DNA of 64,000 nucleotides from Clostridium_S neuense (GCF_045310695.1 NZ_JBJIAA010000014.1:62001-126000), one strand, 5' to 3'; positions 27,299 through 38,200 are shown, numbered from the stretch's first letter. Program-made: numbers and translations. The notes: generated by a model not told the origin, from the letters alone.

Positions 27299-27817
27299 CT
27301 ACTCATCCTCCTTTACAAAACAAAATTGATAATACGAGCACTTTTTACAGTATGGAAATTTTACAATTTTAGGAGGCTTATTTTTATTTAAAATATTATT
27401 TATATCTACAAGCGTTTTTTCTATCTCTGCTTCTGATTTTTCATCAAGTTCAACAACTTCATTTCTTTTCTCTTTTACATAATTTAAGACACCTTTTTTC
27501 TCAAGTCCCAGCTGCTTTAAGTAATATAAGTAGTAAAGAAGCTGCATTTTATCTACGCTTTCCATCTTACTTGTTATTTTTATCTCCCTAACAAAGTCCT
27601 TGTCCATTATATCTAGTCTTATGAGGTCATCTATCAAAACTTCTCTTGTTTGAAGCCTTGAATAGGAATCTTCATGCACCGTTTTTCCTTCCATAACTCT
27701 GTCACTGTTATTTTCCATACTTATGCCTTTACTAAATAGCCAAAGTTTCCTTTTGCAAACAAAGTAATAGTTAAACTTTATTCCTTGAACTTTAAAATCC
27801 TCTAAATTAAATTCCAT
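27299..27817 (-). CDS. cas4: CRISPR-associated exonuclease Cas4
   Basis: A 172-residue RecB-like nuclease. The N-terminal cysteine is in NYYFVCKRKLWLFSKG and the C-terminal iron-sulfur cysteines are in FPYCKKCSYYQFC. It trims prespacers and selects the PAM. The cas3 stop overlaps an upstream GTG at 27826, but the ATG at 27817 after AGGGTGA is the better start. Confidence 0.93.
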   Translation of the reverse strand: MEFNLEDFKVQGIKFNYYFVCKRKLWLFSKGISMENNSDRVMEGKTVHEDSYSRLQTREVLIDDLIRLDIMDKDFVREIKITSKMESVDKMQLLYYLYYLKQLGLEKKGVLNYVKEKRNEVVELDEKSEAEIEKTLVDINNILNKNKPPKIVKFPYCKKCSYYQFCFVKEDE

Positions 27818-27822
27818 GATTA

Positions 27823-30030
27823 TCACCCTATAAAATTCGTAATATCAGAATCAAATAAAATTCCACTTTTTTCATCATAATTACATTCAATAATAAAAAT
27901 TCTATCGCTAAAGGAACTTTGAAAAATTTTATTAGAACACTTATATTTTGGAACATCTACTGTAAGCTTATTTATTTTCCTAAATAACTCATTTCTGTGT
28001 TTTCTATCTTCTTCTAAAACCGCATTTTTGTATTTCATGTACTCATCTATTAATGACATGTTTTTATCAAAAATAGTTCTAGGCATAACAGTAACCGAAT
28101 CTATCTCTCTTAATATTCCTTGTGCTTCACTGCTAGTAAGTGCATACTCCTCATTATCATCTAATATCTTTAACGAATGTTTAAATACTTTATAAAATTT
28201 AGTATCTTTAAGTTTTTCCTTTGTATATAACTTATCAACTAAATCAATCTTATCACTTTCTTTCAGAATACAATTATCGTAATCTTCTAAACATTTTAGT
28301 CCCATTTCAAATATATCTTTATCATATATAGTTCCTATTCCACTAACATTTTTTGTATAAATATATACATTGGGTTCATCTAAATCAAATTTTCTTTTTC
28401 TATAACATCTTCCAAGCCTTTGAAACAAACTGTCTAAAGTAGATAATTCAGTGAACAAATAATCAAAATCAACATCAAGTGATGCTTCAACTATTTGAGT
28501 TGTTATCCATAATCCATGAGTTACTTCCTTACTATCAGCAAAATCCTTTATTTCTCTTTCGAGTTTAGCTCTATCTTTTTTTATAAATGCTGAGTGTAGT
28601 AAATTAAAATTATCCAAATTATAATCTTTCAATAAATCATATAATTCTAATGCCCTCTTTACAGTATTTACAATTACCAGTACTTTTTTATTTTTAGCCC
28701 TTTCAACTATTTGGAAAATGTCATCTTTAATTTCTTTATTTTTAATCGAAATTTTATGCCTTTCTTTATCCATAACAAATCTAGGTATTTGTCCACTATT
28801 TTTTACATTAAACTTAACTCCACGTTCTATTAAACAATCCGTATATATTTTGGGAAGTGTAGCTGTCATTATTAGAAACCTTCCACCTATTTTGTATATC
28901 ATTTCTATTCCCTTTATTATTGCCGCTGCTATCTCTGGAGTGTACGATTGAATTTCATCTATAACAACTTTAGAGTACGAAAGGGTTGCATAAATTTTTT
29001 CATAGCCTTTATATTTAAACGGAAATTTAAATAATTGGTCAATTGTAGTAAAGCTTAATTTTTTTGCGAAAAGCCTTGCAGATTCATTCAATTCTTCTGA
29101 ATTTTCAAATCCATTTTCCTCAAGATAATCAAGACTTGTGGAATGTAATAATCCTGCCGATTTATATCCAATTTCATCATCACTACTAATTCTTGAGAAT
29201 AAAGCATTAAGTGTAACTCTAAGTGGTAACGTAAAAAATCCCTTATCATTATCAAGCCACAAGAGTGCGGATTCTGTTTTGCCCATACCAGTTGAAGCTA
29301 TTAAAATAATATTATCATTTTTATTTTCCTCGCAAAATTCCTGTACCTGTCTTAATTTACTAAAATGATCAATTATATATTCCTTTGCTGATTTTCCAAC
29401 ATTGCTATCTCTGTCTAGTTCTATTGCCCTATGTGCAGAAGCGGAATGATCTATCCTATGTAGTAGTCCTTTTACCATAATATAGTCATAATACTCTTCT
29501 TCACCTTCAGTAATTCTGTTTTTAAATTTCATAGCGTTAAACACCTTACTTGCTGGCTTATCTGGTATTTCAATTTTCATTTCATCTCTTATTTTGTCAA
29601 TAATATTTACCAAATCAAGTTCAGATGCTTCTCTAATTTCGCACATGTCAGGTTTTTTATCCCTCTCATGGTGATACGCTATTGCTTGTATCAGTATTTT
29701 TTTAAAACTTTTATTTTTTAAAATATCATATTTTCCATACGGAATAAGTGTTGGCGATAAATAATTATGCGGTATATCAGTGCTATCCCTTTCCGGAATT
29801 TCTTTTTCGCCTATAGCTCTTCTTATTTTATTTTGGAATTGAGTATAAGCTTTTCCAACATCATGATAGAGGACAGCTATATTTAATAGCTGCCAAAAAT
29901 CATTTTTATCCATGTTTACTTTTTGTTCTATAATTTCTCCATATGCTTTGCTAAGATCATCATATTTTTCAACAAGTTCATCTGTATGCTCTTTTATGCT
30001 TTCTACGGGATTAGATTTTGCATATAACAT
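27823..30030 (-). CDS. cas3: CRISPR-associated helicase/nuclease Cas3 (HD fused)
   Basis: A 735-residue fused effector nuclease. The N-terminal HD domain has His56-Asp57 in AVLYHDVGKAY. The SF2 helicase has Walker A ASTGMGKTES (GKT at 250-252), the DExx box DEIQ (358-361), MTATLP, and motif VI QRLGRCYR. It is recruited by Cascade to degrade target DNA. ATG follows TTGGAGATGATT. The gene is complete. Confidence 0.96.
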   Translation of the reverse strand: MLYAKSNPVESIKEHTDELVEKYDDLSKAYGEIIEQKVNMDKNDFWQLLNIAVLYHDVGKAYTQFQNKIRRAIGEKEIPERDSTDIPHNYLSPTLIPYGKYDILKNKSFKKILIQAIAYHHERDKKPDMCEIREASELDLVNIIDKIRDEMKIEIPDKPASKVFNAMKFKNRITEGEEEYYDYIMVKGLLHRIDHSASAHRAIELDRDSNVGKSAKEYIIDHFSKLRQVQEFCEENKNDNIILIASTGMGKTESALLWLDNDKGFFTLPLRVTLNALFSRISSDDEIGYKSAGLLHSTSLDYLEENGFENSEELNESARLFAKKLSFTTIDQLFKFPFKYKGYEKIYATLSYSKVVIDEIQSYTPEIAAAIIKGIEMIYKIGGRFLIMTATLPKIYTDCLIERGVKFNVKNSGQIPRFVMDKERHKISIKNKEIKDDIFQIVERAKNKKVLVIVNTVKRALELYDLLKDYNLDNFNLLHSAFIKKDRAKLEREIKDFADSKEVTHGLWITTQIVEASLDVDFDYLFTELSTLDSLFQRLGRCYRKRKFDLDEPNVYIYTKNVSGIGTIYDKDIFEMGLKCLEDYDNCILKESDKIDLVDKLYTKEKLKDTKFYKVFKHSLKILDDNEEYALTSSEAQGILREIDSVTVMPRTIFDKNMSLIDEYMKYKNAVLEEDRKHRNELFRKINKLTVDVPKYKCSNKIFQSSFSDRIFIIECNYDEKSGILFDSDITNFIG

Positions 30031-30056
30031 TAAATCATCTCCAAAATATAATACTT

Positions 30057-30731
30057 TTAATCACTAAAAAACATCACTTCTTTAGGATTGTTTTCTTCTA
30101 CCCACACTAAACCAGATTCTATTTGTTGGTCATTGTTTGCATACAAAACATCTGTCTTATGCCAATTTCTCATATCATTAACTTTGTCATACCAATTATT
30201 TATTCTATAATTTATTCCATCAATATCATCACTTATTTGATTTTTAGGAATATATATAGGATTTTTTATTATTATTGCATCATTATCCTCGTCGTCTACA
30301 TCAATTTGTTTTGCTGTTATAAACTCTATATTATCTATTCTTGCTAAATCTTCTCTTCTGCCTACACTAACAGCTTCACCTAAATTATAAAAGCCATCAT
30401 ATATTCTATGAAGCAACTCTTCCTCGGCTGACACATGTATAATTAAATTTATATTAAATAGCTGATGTACATTCATGGGCATAGTTGTTATAGTATCACT
30501 TTTATAAAAATATATGGTTTGAAAATTATTAAATTTATTTTCAAAATTTCCTTGAACAGAAACACCCATAGAATGATACTTATCAGCATCAATAACTCTA
30601 TGAAAAAGTCCTTTTATTGTTGAATAAGGAGGCAATGGATATGTTTCTGCTGCCTTAAAAGAAAATGGTTTCTTATAGCAAGCTGATTCCTGAAAAATAT
30701 TAAGTTTAAGAACCTTTTTACAATTCTCCAC
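30057..30731 (-). CDS. cas5: Cascade subunit Cas5 (Cas5t type)
   Basis: A 224-residue RAMP protein with the N-terminal strand and the pattern FSFKAAETYPLPPYSTIKGLFH typical of Cas5 of the I-B/Tneap branch. It caps the crRNA 5' handle. The predicted start is GTG at 30731, 5 bp after the cas7 stop, with GGGATG as ribosome site. Confidence 0.92.
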   Translation of the reverse strand: MENCKKVLKLNIFQESACYKKPFSFKAAETYPLPPYSTIKGLFHRVIDADKYHSMGVSVQGNFENKFNNFQTIYFYKSDTITTMPMNVHQLFNINLIIHVSAEEELLHRIYDGFYNLGEAVSVGRREDLARIDNIEFITAKQIDVDDEDNDAIIIKNPIYIPKNQISDDIDGINYRINNWYDKVNDMRNWHKTDVLYANNDQQIESGLVWVEENNPKEVMFFSD

Positions 30732-30736
30732 TTAAA

Positions 30737-31645
30737 TCACATCCCATAATAAGCTTTAACTTCATTTCTTAAATTGTCAAAAAACTTTTCAACTGAATAA
30801 TTGCTATCTCCAAACACACTTTTTAATTCAGTTTCATTATCAAATACATCGCATACTAACCCAATAGTAGTTGTTTTATCTATAGATTTATCAAATATTT
30901 TTGTTTCAAGCGTTTGCTTTAAAATACCAGAATCAATACATGGCTTATTATTTTTATAATCAAGTTTTATTCTTCCTAAAAAGAATGGATTAGGAATATC
31001 ATATATGCCTCCAATCACAAAAAGCGGTGCAAGATTTTCTTGTCTTCCCCTTATATTTCTATTTAAAACTTTAAGGATACTTAGAAGCTGTTCTACCCTT
31101 TTAGCTTTATCTTCATTGTCTAAATTTATGTCACCGTCTTTTCCTACTTTATCTAGATCAACTGTAATTGTATAAGTATAAAAGCTAAAATGCTGTTCTA
31201 CATTTGCAAGATTAGGATGCTCTCCTATTCTATCTGCTAATCCTTTATTATTTAGGAAATCCATGTCACTTCTATATGGCTCTAAGGAAATTGCATGACT
31301 AAGTCTAGCAACTGCACTTCTTACATTTGAGCCCCCTTTTTCATCATCACCTTTTTTTGCTGTTTTCATATATCCGAATAAATCCATTTCTTCTGAATCT
31401 TTTATTGTACAATCATCTCTAAACTGTACTGTTCCCTTACTCTTGTCCACAACTTGAGTATTCCAATTGTAAAACATACTTCCAAGTCTTACAATATCGT
31501 ATCTTAAGCATTGTCTTGAGGCAAACGTATATAAATTTCCATTTCCTCTTGTTAATTTTTTAAGCTCAGATATATTTGCAATTCCCTCTCCAAAATTTAA
31601 ACTTTGTGCTTGAAAAACTACAGTTAAAGTTAATCCTTTATTCAT
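30737..31645 (-). CDS. cas7: Cascade backbone subunit Cas7 (Cst2/DevR type)
   Basis: About 302 residues. MNKGLTLTVVFQAQSLNFGE and RQCLRYDIVRLG are typical of Cst2/DevR Cas7 proteins of the I-B/Tneap branch. It polymerises along the crRNA spacer. The ATG at 31645 after GAGGGGGC overlaps the end of cas8 by 8 bp, giving translational coupling. A longer frame to 31681 has no ribosome site. Confidence 0.94.
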   Translation of the reverse strand: MNKGLTLTVVFQAQSLNFGEGIANISELKKLTRGNGNLYTFASRQCLRYDIVRLGSMFYNWNTQVVDKSKGTVQFRDDCTIKDSEEMDLFGYMKTAKKGDDEKGGSNVRSAVARLSHAISLEPYRSDMDFLNNKGLADRIGEHPNLANVEQHFSFYTYTITVDLDKVGKDGDINLDNEDKAKRVEQLLSILKVLNRNIRGRQENLAPLFVIGGIYDIPNPFFLGRIKLDYKNNKPCIDSGILKQTLETKIFDKSIDKTTTIGLVCDVFDNETELKSVFGDSNYSVEKFFDNLRNEVKAYYGM

Positions 31646-33413
31646 TTTTATTTGCCCCCTCTTGTTTTTTAGGTGTTTCATTGGATATAAGTCCTGCTAT
31701 AAATGTCTGTGCAACTGATTCAAATTCTGAATCCTCATCCGAAAAAATTTCAGAGAAAATTTGTGGAACTTGTTTTTGCCCTGCTGCCATATACGTTCTA
31801 AGTACAGCATCCATAAAATCATTCTTATTTCCGGTTCTAACTGAATTTAGCATTTTATAAGCTATACCTGATATTTTGTTTTCTCCACTATGTTCAGTAA
31901 AATACTTATTTATGTCTTGTCCACTTTTATATATAAAAAATAATGTTTTGCTTTTCATATCATCTTTCCCCTCCCTATACATATTTAAATAATATCTAGT
32001 TTTGCAAGCTATATAGCAATCTAAAGCGTTGTATCCACTTTTAATGTCCTGCCTTAACTTTTTATCAATGGCAAATTTAATATCAATATTTTTTAAAATC
32101 AAATCAACAAGCTCTGATTTAAACTTTTCATTCTTTATATTATTAAGTTCTTTACCCTGTTTACCCGCAAAGAATTTCGCCAAAAATCTCGGAATATTAA
32201 AATAATTCAATTTACAGTTTTTACCGTTGACATCAAATTCAACAAAAAGTATATTTTGAAGTTCCCATTCGCTCTTAACTCCAATTTCCTCAACTATATC
32301 TAATATAATTTGATTGTATGGTGATTCTTTATCTTTTCTGTTATAAAAATTTTCATTTTCTTTATACAATTTAGATATATCCGTATCATAATTAAGAAAT
32401 CCAAAATAAGTCTTATCCTTATAGTCGCCTTCTATATAACCCTTAAACAAATCTGTAGCACCTGCTGGTGTACAAAATAATATTAATTTACATACATTAC
32501 ATATTGGAAACTTACTATTAAAATTCCAAAACAAATTATTTGCATTGCTATTACTAATACCAAGTGGCACAAATATTTTTTCCTCAAAATCATCACCTAA
32601 GGATTTAAATTCACCACATAAAGAACAGTTATATAATTTAGGAGAATTTAATTCTTCATTAATTGAATTTATATCCTTTGACTTTTCAATTTTTTTATTT
32701 ATTTTATTGTAAATTCTGTCAACATTTTTATCCCTACATTTTTTATCTAAGCTTAAATATTCATCAATGCATTTTTTAGCTTCATCAAAAGATTTATTTG
32801 AATAAGCATCCATAAGCTTACCCATTTCATATATTGGTAGTATATAATCTTTCTCTGCTATCTTTCTTTGCTCATCTAGCCTTTTAGCTGCTGCTGTCTT
32901 TTGTAAAAAACTAGCCTGACCAAAGTATTGATCCGATAGAATACTTCTAACTTTATTAAGCGTAAGTTTTTCTGAGACTTCTTCTCTTTCCAAAACTTCT
33001 TTAAATCTCTCATATTGCTCATTTAAAATTTCAAATTGCTCCTCATTTTTTACTTTTGAAATCTCATCTGCTATATTTTTTAAATCTGCTTCATTTTCAG
33101 TTCCTTTAAATTTATTTGCTACATCTGTTACTGTCTTTTTTAAATACTTTATGCCATCTTTGTACTCATTCCTTTTCTTAATATAAGCTTTTTGGCTTTG
33201 ATACCTATTCAACCTATCCTTTGGTACATCATATCTAGCCATAAAATAGTCAAAATAATACTTTCCAAATTCTTTTAAAATACTGCTATCAAATTCTATA
33301 TAATTATATCTCATATCTATTTCATTTATCATATCGGAATTTTCAAGTATCCTTATAAAACCGATGATGCCCATGTTATAAAACCAGTCATTCAGGTAAG
33401 CTTTAATTTTCAC
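31638..33413 (-). CDS. cas8b: Cascade large subunit Cas8 (CXXC-CXXC Cst1 type)
   Basis: A 591-residue large subunit. It carries paired zinc motifs CSLCGEFKSLG and CNVCKLILFCTPAGATDLF, which define the CXXC-CXXC (Cst1) group of type I-B/Tneap. It recognises the PAM and positions the target. It starts with GTG 1-2 bases after the cas6 stop, with AGAGGTGG as ribosome site. The long charged helical segment (about 60-250) is typical. Confidence 0.93.
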   Translation of the reverse strand: MKIKAYLNDWFYNMGIIGFIRILENSDMINEIDMRYNYIEFDSSILKEFGKYYFDYFMARYDVPKDRLNRYQSQKAYIKKRNEYKDGIKYLKKTVTDVANKFKGTENEADLKNIADEISKVKNEEQFEILNEQYERFKEVLEREEVSEKLTLNKVRSILSDQYFGQASFLQKTAAAKRLDEQRKIAEKDYILPIYEMGKLMDAYSNKSFDEAKKCIDEYLSLDKKCRDKNVDRIYNKINKKIEKSKDINSINEELNSPKLYNCSLCGEFKSLGDDFEEKIFVPLGISNSNANNLFWNFNSKFPICNVCKLILFCTPAGATDLFKGYIEGDYKDKTYFGFLNYDTDISKLYKENENFYNRKDKESPYNQIILDIVEEIGVKSEWELQNILFVEFDVNGKNCKLNYFNIPRFLAKFFAGKQGKELNNIKNEKFKSELVDLILKNIDIKFAIDKKLRQDIKSGYNALDCYIACKTRYYLNMYREGKDDMKSKTLFFIYKSGQDINKYFTEHSGENKISGIAYKMLNSVRTGNKNDFMDAVLRTYMAAGQKQVPQIFSEIFSDEDSEFESVAQTFIAGLISNETPKKQEGANKNE

Positions 33414-33414
33414 C

Positions 33415-34146
33415 CTATACCACCTCTATCATTCCAAATCCTTGATTCCTTCTAAATCCAATTCCCAGTTTATAAATATCCTGCAAATCAGATACATCAC
33501 CACATAGTTTAAATATTCCAGAATAAGCTTCTACATAGTATAACTTCTTACCAGAAATCTTTGTAAAGTCTTCTATTTCTTCCTTAACTACTTTTTCTTT
33601 CATCAAAACAGGTGTAAATTCAATATTTCTTTTTAAGCCATATCCCCTATAATTTTTAAGAATCGTATTTTGAATATAATTAAACTCTTTAGAATATTCA
33701 TCACTTGTAGGTAAGACTACTTGTCCACTTTTATTTTTCATATAAATTGGTGATAACGTTTTAAAACACAGTTCTTCTGCTGAAATATTTTTCTCAGGTT
33801 GAATGGATATTCTCAGTTCATCCATATTATAGATTGTCTTATACGGAAATGATTTTTTCTTTAGTATGCCATTATAGAGTTTTAGCATAAACTCCGCATC
33901 TGGAGAAGATATATTAAACTCTACAGTTCCATTAATTTTTATTTCATCTTTATTCATTTGATAATCTCTCAGATAAACGGAGAAAACAAAATTTTTGGAT
34001 TTTTTATTTTTTTTGTCTTTAAAGTAGTATAATTTATTTAGATAAGCTTCATCTTCTTTTTTTAGAGCTTCTTTTATCATACTAACAAACATCATATGAT
34101 AAGCTATTGGAATTTTTTCTGTTTTAAAAGTACATTTCATCCTCAT
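33415..34146 (-). CDS. cas6: crRNA-processing endoribonuclease Cas6
   Basis: About 243 residues. It has the RAMP fold with a possible catalytic His in IPIAYHMMFVSMI and the C-terminal glycine-rich loop GIGFRRNQGFGMIEVV. It cuts the repeat RNA to leave an 8-nt 5' handle (ATGTAAAT here). It is first in the cas operon. The ATG at 34146 lies 8 bp after AGAAGG, and a GTG at 34155 is too close to that site. The promoter -10 is at 34192-34187. Confidence 0.93.
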   Translation of the reverse strand: MRMKCTFKTEKIPIAYHMMFVSMIKEALKKEDEAYLNKLYYFKDKKNKKSKNFVFSVYLRDYQMNKDEIKINGTVEFNISSPDAEFMLKLYNGILKKKSFPYKTIYNMDELRISIQPEKNISAEELCFKTLSPIYMKNKSGQVVLPTSDEYSKEFNYIQNTILKNYRGYGLKRNIEFTPVLMKEKVVKEEIEDFTKISGKKLYYVEAYSGIFKLCGDVSDLQDIYKLGIGFRRNQGFGMIEVV

Positions 34147-34186
34147 TCTTTTCACCTTCTTTCTGTAAACTCTCCTTATGGATTAC

Positions 34187-34220
34187 ATTATATCAAATAT
34201 TTAGGAACTATGAATGTCAC
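34187..34220 (-). promoter_or_regulatory. cas operon promoter
   Basis: Minus strand -10 TATAAT (34192-34187) preceded by TTGA. A -35-like TTCATA lies at about 16 bp. It is about 41 bp before the cas6 start. Confidence 0.55.
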
Positions 34221-34359
34221 AATAAAAAGTTTTTATTACTTTTTTCAATAAAGAAATACTAATTGCAGTATAATAACATGCAACCAGCAATTGTAGTAAT
34301 TTAACTACCTTTGCTAAGTCCTTATATTTTATTCGTTAATATATATTTATTTTGGTGCA

Positions 34360-34401
34360 AATAGAAAAACACTAGTTGCGTTATAGTTATTTGCAACTAG
34401 T
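34360..34401 (-). terminator. Terminator between the Rpn remnant and cas6
   Basis: Arms actagttgc (34371-34379) and gcaactagt (34393-34401), followed on the minus strand by GTTTTTCTATTT. It would end any RNA that starts at or before the degenerate CRISPR repeat at 34456-34484. Confidence 0.75.
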
Positions 34402-34455
34402 ATTCCTATCAATTAATATAAACCTTAAAATAAATGTTACTTAATATTATTAAGA

Positions 34456-34484
34456 ATTTACATACTACATAATTATTATAAAAA
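34456..34484 (-). repeat. Solitary degenerate CRISPR repeat upstream of the cas operon
   Basis: It matches the array repeat at 25 of 29 positions. In transcript orientation the 3' handle ATGTAAAT is intact, while the changes fall in the rest of the repeat, including its first base. It is followed by a stretch of about 55 nt and then a terminator hairpin (34360-34401), so a short crRNA-like RNA could be made. Confidence 0.7.
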
Positions 34485-34506
34485 ATCATATTTCTTAAAT
34501 TTCTTT

Positions 34507-35040
34507 CTAATTTAATTTTCTTTTTATTTCTTCAATTCTTTCTTCATCCAAGCCAGATGCTTTAGCTATAAAATCAGTATCCATTCCCATTGATAATAAG
34601 TTCTTTACAATTAAAATTTCTTTTTGCTGCTCTCCTCTTTCAATTCCTTGTTTTATTCCTTGTTTTATTCCTTCTTCTTTAGCACTACTTATCATGTTCG
34701 CTCTTTCATGAAGTGCCTTTTCCCTGGCCCTATATAATTCTATTGTCTTTGGATCACTGCTTAAATATTCCAACGTTTTTTCCGCCTTTTTTATTTCTTT
34801 GTCCATATCTATCAACTCCTTTAAAGTTTCTTCAGATATGTCATCCCTCAAAAATATTAGCCACCCTTGCAGTTTATCTTTCTTTAAATTTTTGTTTCTT
34901 AATTCATTAAATTTAGGTATTTCAATAAAATGTATATCAAGTTGCATTCCATCTTTTGTTTTTGCTCTTACATCTAGAATTCCTGTTTTATCTCCAAGCA
35001 TTTTTCTCGTCAACTCTTATTTCTAATTTATTGCTAGCCT
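34507..35040 (-). pseudogene. Rpn/PD-(D/E)XK nuclease-family gene, internally deleted
   Basis: The intact frame (to 35013) reads KMLGDKTGILDVRAKTKDGMQLDI and then joins directly to HFIEIPKFNELRNKNLKKDK. Full-length family members have the nuclease core and more than 100 residues between these parts, so the middle is deleted. The C-terminal coiled region with KQGIKQGIERGEQQKE repeats is kept. Just upstream, LEIRVDEK continues the family pattern in another frame, showing a frameshift as well. These Rpn proteins promote recombination. This copy should be inactive. Its stop is 22 bp before the degenerate CRISPR repeat. Confidence 0.75.
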
Positions 35041-35049
35041 AACTCTCTT

Positions 35050-35212
35050 TTAAACGATTTTTCATTTTATATGACTCAAGCTGCTCACAAAGTATTGTAT
35101 AAAAACAAAGTCTTAAAATTTCTTAATTGTTGTTACATTTTACTCCAACCAACTGAGTTACATAAATCCACCAAAGACGAAATTGATATTTTTCATTTAC
35201 TCTACAATACAT
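35050..35212 (-). pseudogene. GNAT acetyltransferase remnant (copy 2)
   Basis: On the minus strand it aligns base by base with the remnant at 21781-22002: YCRVNEKYQFRL at the start, CTCAGTTGGTTGGA in the middle, and EQLESYK near the end. It has more frameshifts and stops than copy 1. Both copies lie within 20 bp of the leader-distal end of a CRISPR array. Confidence 0.6.
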
Positions 35213-35229
35213 TTTTTATAATTTTACTA

Positions 35230-38200
35230 AGTTTTGTACCATATAGTTATTATAAAACATGAATGACTTGCAAGGACATATCTTGATTGAACATAACTTA
35301 CTACCACATAGTTCTTATAAAACTTTCATATTCTTTACACAACTTCTTATTCTCATCAGTATTTACATACCACATAGTTCTTATAAAACATAAAGATAAT
35401 ATTAAGTCTTGTGTATCCTTAGAAAATTTACATACCACATAGTTCTTATAAAACTTATAATACTAGTTTTTGAAATTAGAAACTATTATAATTTACATAC
35501 CACATAGTTCTTATAAAACGAGATAACAGCTTTATGTAATGAAAAAGGCTATTGCATTTACATACCACATAGTTCTTACAAAACTATCTTGCGAAACATA
35601 CTCCCTCTAAAGTATCATCTATTTACATACCACATAGTTCTTATAAAACTAACCATTTTTTCGTTCTTTTTTAATTGCCTTTGTAATTTACATACCGCAT
35701 AGTTCTTATAAAACCTTTTTTAATTGTTTTCTTAACAGCTATTTCTTTATTATTTACATACCACATAGTTCTTATAAAACATATGAATCAGTTGTTGCTG
35801 AATTAAGTAAACTTTATTTACATACCACATAGTTCTTATAAAACACAACTACAAATCGCTATGGATTACTACGCTCTTTAATTTACATACCACATAGTTC
35901 TTATAAAACGTGAAAGAATAAGAAATCTTTTAGATATTCAAATTAATTTACATACCACATAGTTCTTATAAAACAAGCAAGGTTATTTTACAGAGATTAA
36001 AAGATTATAAATTTACATACCACATAGTTCTTATAAAACTAATACGAATGAATTTGCTGGAATTCACAATATTGAATTTACATACCACATAGTTCTTATA
36101 AAATATGTCCGCTTTATGTCCTTTTATTTGACATGATATAATTTACATACCACATAGTTCTTATAAAACCAAGTATGCAACTAAATTGCTTGAAAAAGAA
36201 CATAAACATTTACATACCACATAGTTCTTATAAAACAATCATTTTTCTAACATTTAAGTTTCCATTAGGCATATTTACATACCACATAGTTCTTATAAAA
36301 CGATTTTACACTAGAAATAGTTGCTTGCTCATTCATATTTACATACCACATAGTTCTTATAAAACATATAGGAGGGTATATATGAAAGAATGTATTAATT
36401 GATTTACATACCACATAGTTCTTATAAAACTTAATTTACCTATGTTGGATAAATTTACACCTTCATTTACATACCACATAGTTCTTATAAAACCTTCTTT
36501 TATGCATTTTACAATGGATGAAGTTTTCCAATTTACATACCACATAGTTCTTATAAAACAAAGCTTTAATAGTTTTATTTGGTAATTCTGTTAATCATTT
36601 ACATACCACATAGTTCTTATAAAACAACGTGGTTGAATACATATGGAGCAAGCCAGATAAAATTTACATACCACATAGTTCTTATAAAACGTCTTTCCTT
36701 GCTATCTCCCCAATAGCCGCAATAAATTTACATACCACATAGTTCTTATAAAACTTGATAAAAAGTCTAAAAGAATTGCACATTTCATATATTTACATAC
36801 CACATAGTTCTTATAAAACTTACTACCCAAAATCTAGGATCCGCTTGACTAACTGTATTTACATACCACATAGTTCTTATAAAACCTATATGCTGATTAA
36901 AGAAATTTGAATTAGCTTTAATATTTACATACCACATAGTTCTTATAAAACAAGGATATTTCTAAAGATAAAAGATATTAAAGCACAAATTTACATACCA
37001 CATAGTTCTTATAAAACGTATCAGTAGGTTTTATTTTTTCAACAACATCTTCATTTACATACCACATAGTTCTTATAAAACGTTACTACAGATTTAACAG
37101 CAGTAGGTATTGAGTTTGATTTACATACCACATAGTTCTTATAAAACCTACAGCTTCTTTTTTTATAAATTTTTTAGCTTCTTTATTTACATACCACATA
37201 GTTCTTATAAAACCCCATAATCTATCTTAATCCATTCTTTTAACTCGTCATTTACATACCACATAGTTCTTATAAAACTTGCACATTATTTCCCAAAAAT
37301 CTTTATTCTTATAGTCATTTACATACCACATAGTTCTTATAAAACCAAACAAGGTTGTAGTAATAAGAATAGATGCAACAGAATTTACATACCACATAGT
37401 TCTTATAAAACCAATCAGCAATAAAAAACTTTGGATTAAGTGAATTACATTTACATACCACATAGTTCTTATAAAACTTGGACTTGGGTTGTAGCAGCAG
37501 CAGTAGCATTAATATTTACATACCACATAGTTCTTATAAAACACTTAGATAATAAACTTGTTTTAGAATCTATTTAGGATTTACATACCACATAGTTCTT
37601 ATAAAACATGTATTACAAGAAGCATTGTATGAAACTATAAGTTCATTTACATACCACATAGTTCTTATAAAACCTATATAGGAGGAATGGGAAATGAATA
37701 AAAAATTAATTTACATACCACATAGTTCTTATAAAACAGACACTCTGTTTTCCTCCCCTCATAAATTCCATGAAATTTACATACCACATAGTTCTTATAA
37801 AACTTTATGTATAAAATTATTGATTCGTTTGATGATCCGGATTTACATACCACATAGTTCTTATAAAACTAAATATATAGTTGAACCTTATAGAGTTCGA
37901 TTAAAATTTACATACCACATAGTTCTTATAAAACAAGGACAAGGAATAAAATTCTTTGCAAAATGTGAAGAATTTACATACCACATAGTTCTTATAAAAC
38001 TTATATGGCTCTATAATCGGTTTTAATGTAGTTTACATTTACATACCACATAGTTCTTATAAAACATCTAAAATTTATATCTTTTAATTGTATATCTAAA
38101 CAATTTACATACCACATAGTTCTTATAAAACTGGTTTGGCATGATTCTTGCTAAGTAATTAGCGATATTTACATACCACATAGTTCTTATAAAACTTAAG

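Noticed and set aside
34200..34350. Short frames (about 6-13 codons) as a CreT-like toxin near the degenerate repeat
   Set aside because: None has a convincing ribosome site, start and regulatory match together; too weak to annotate.
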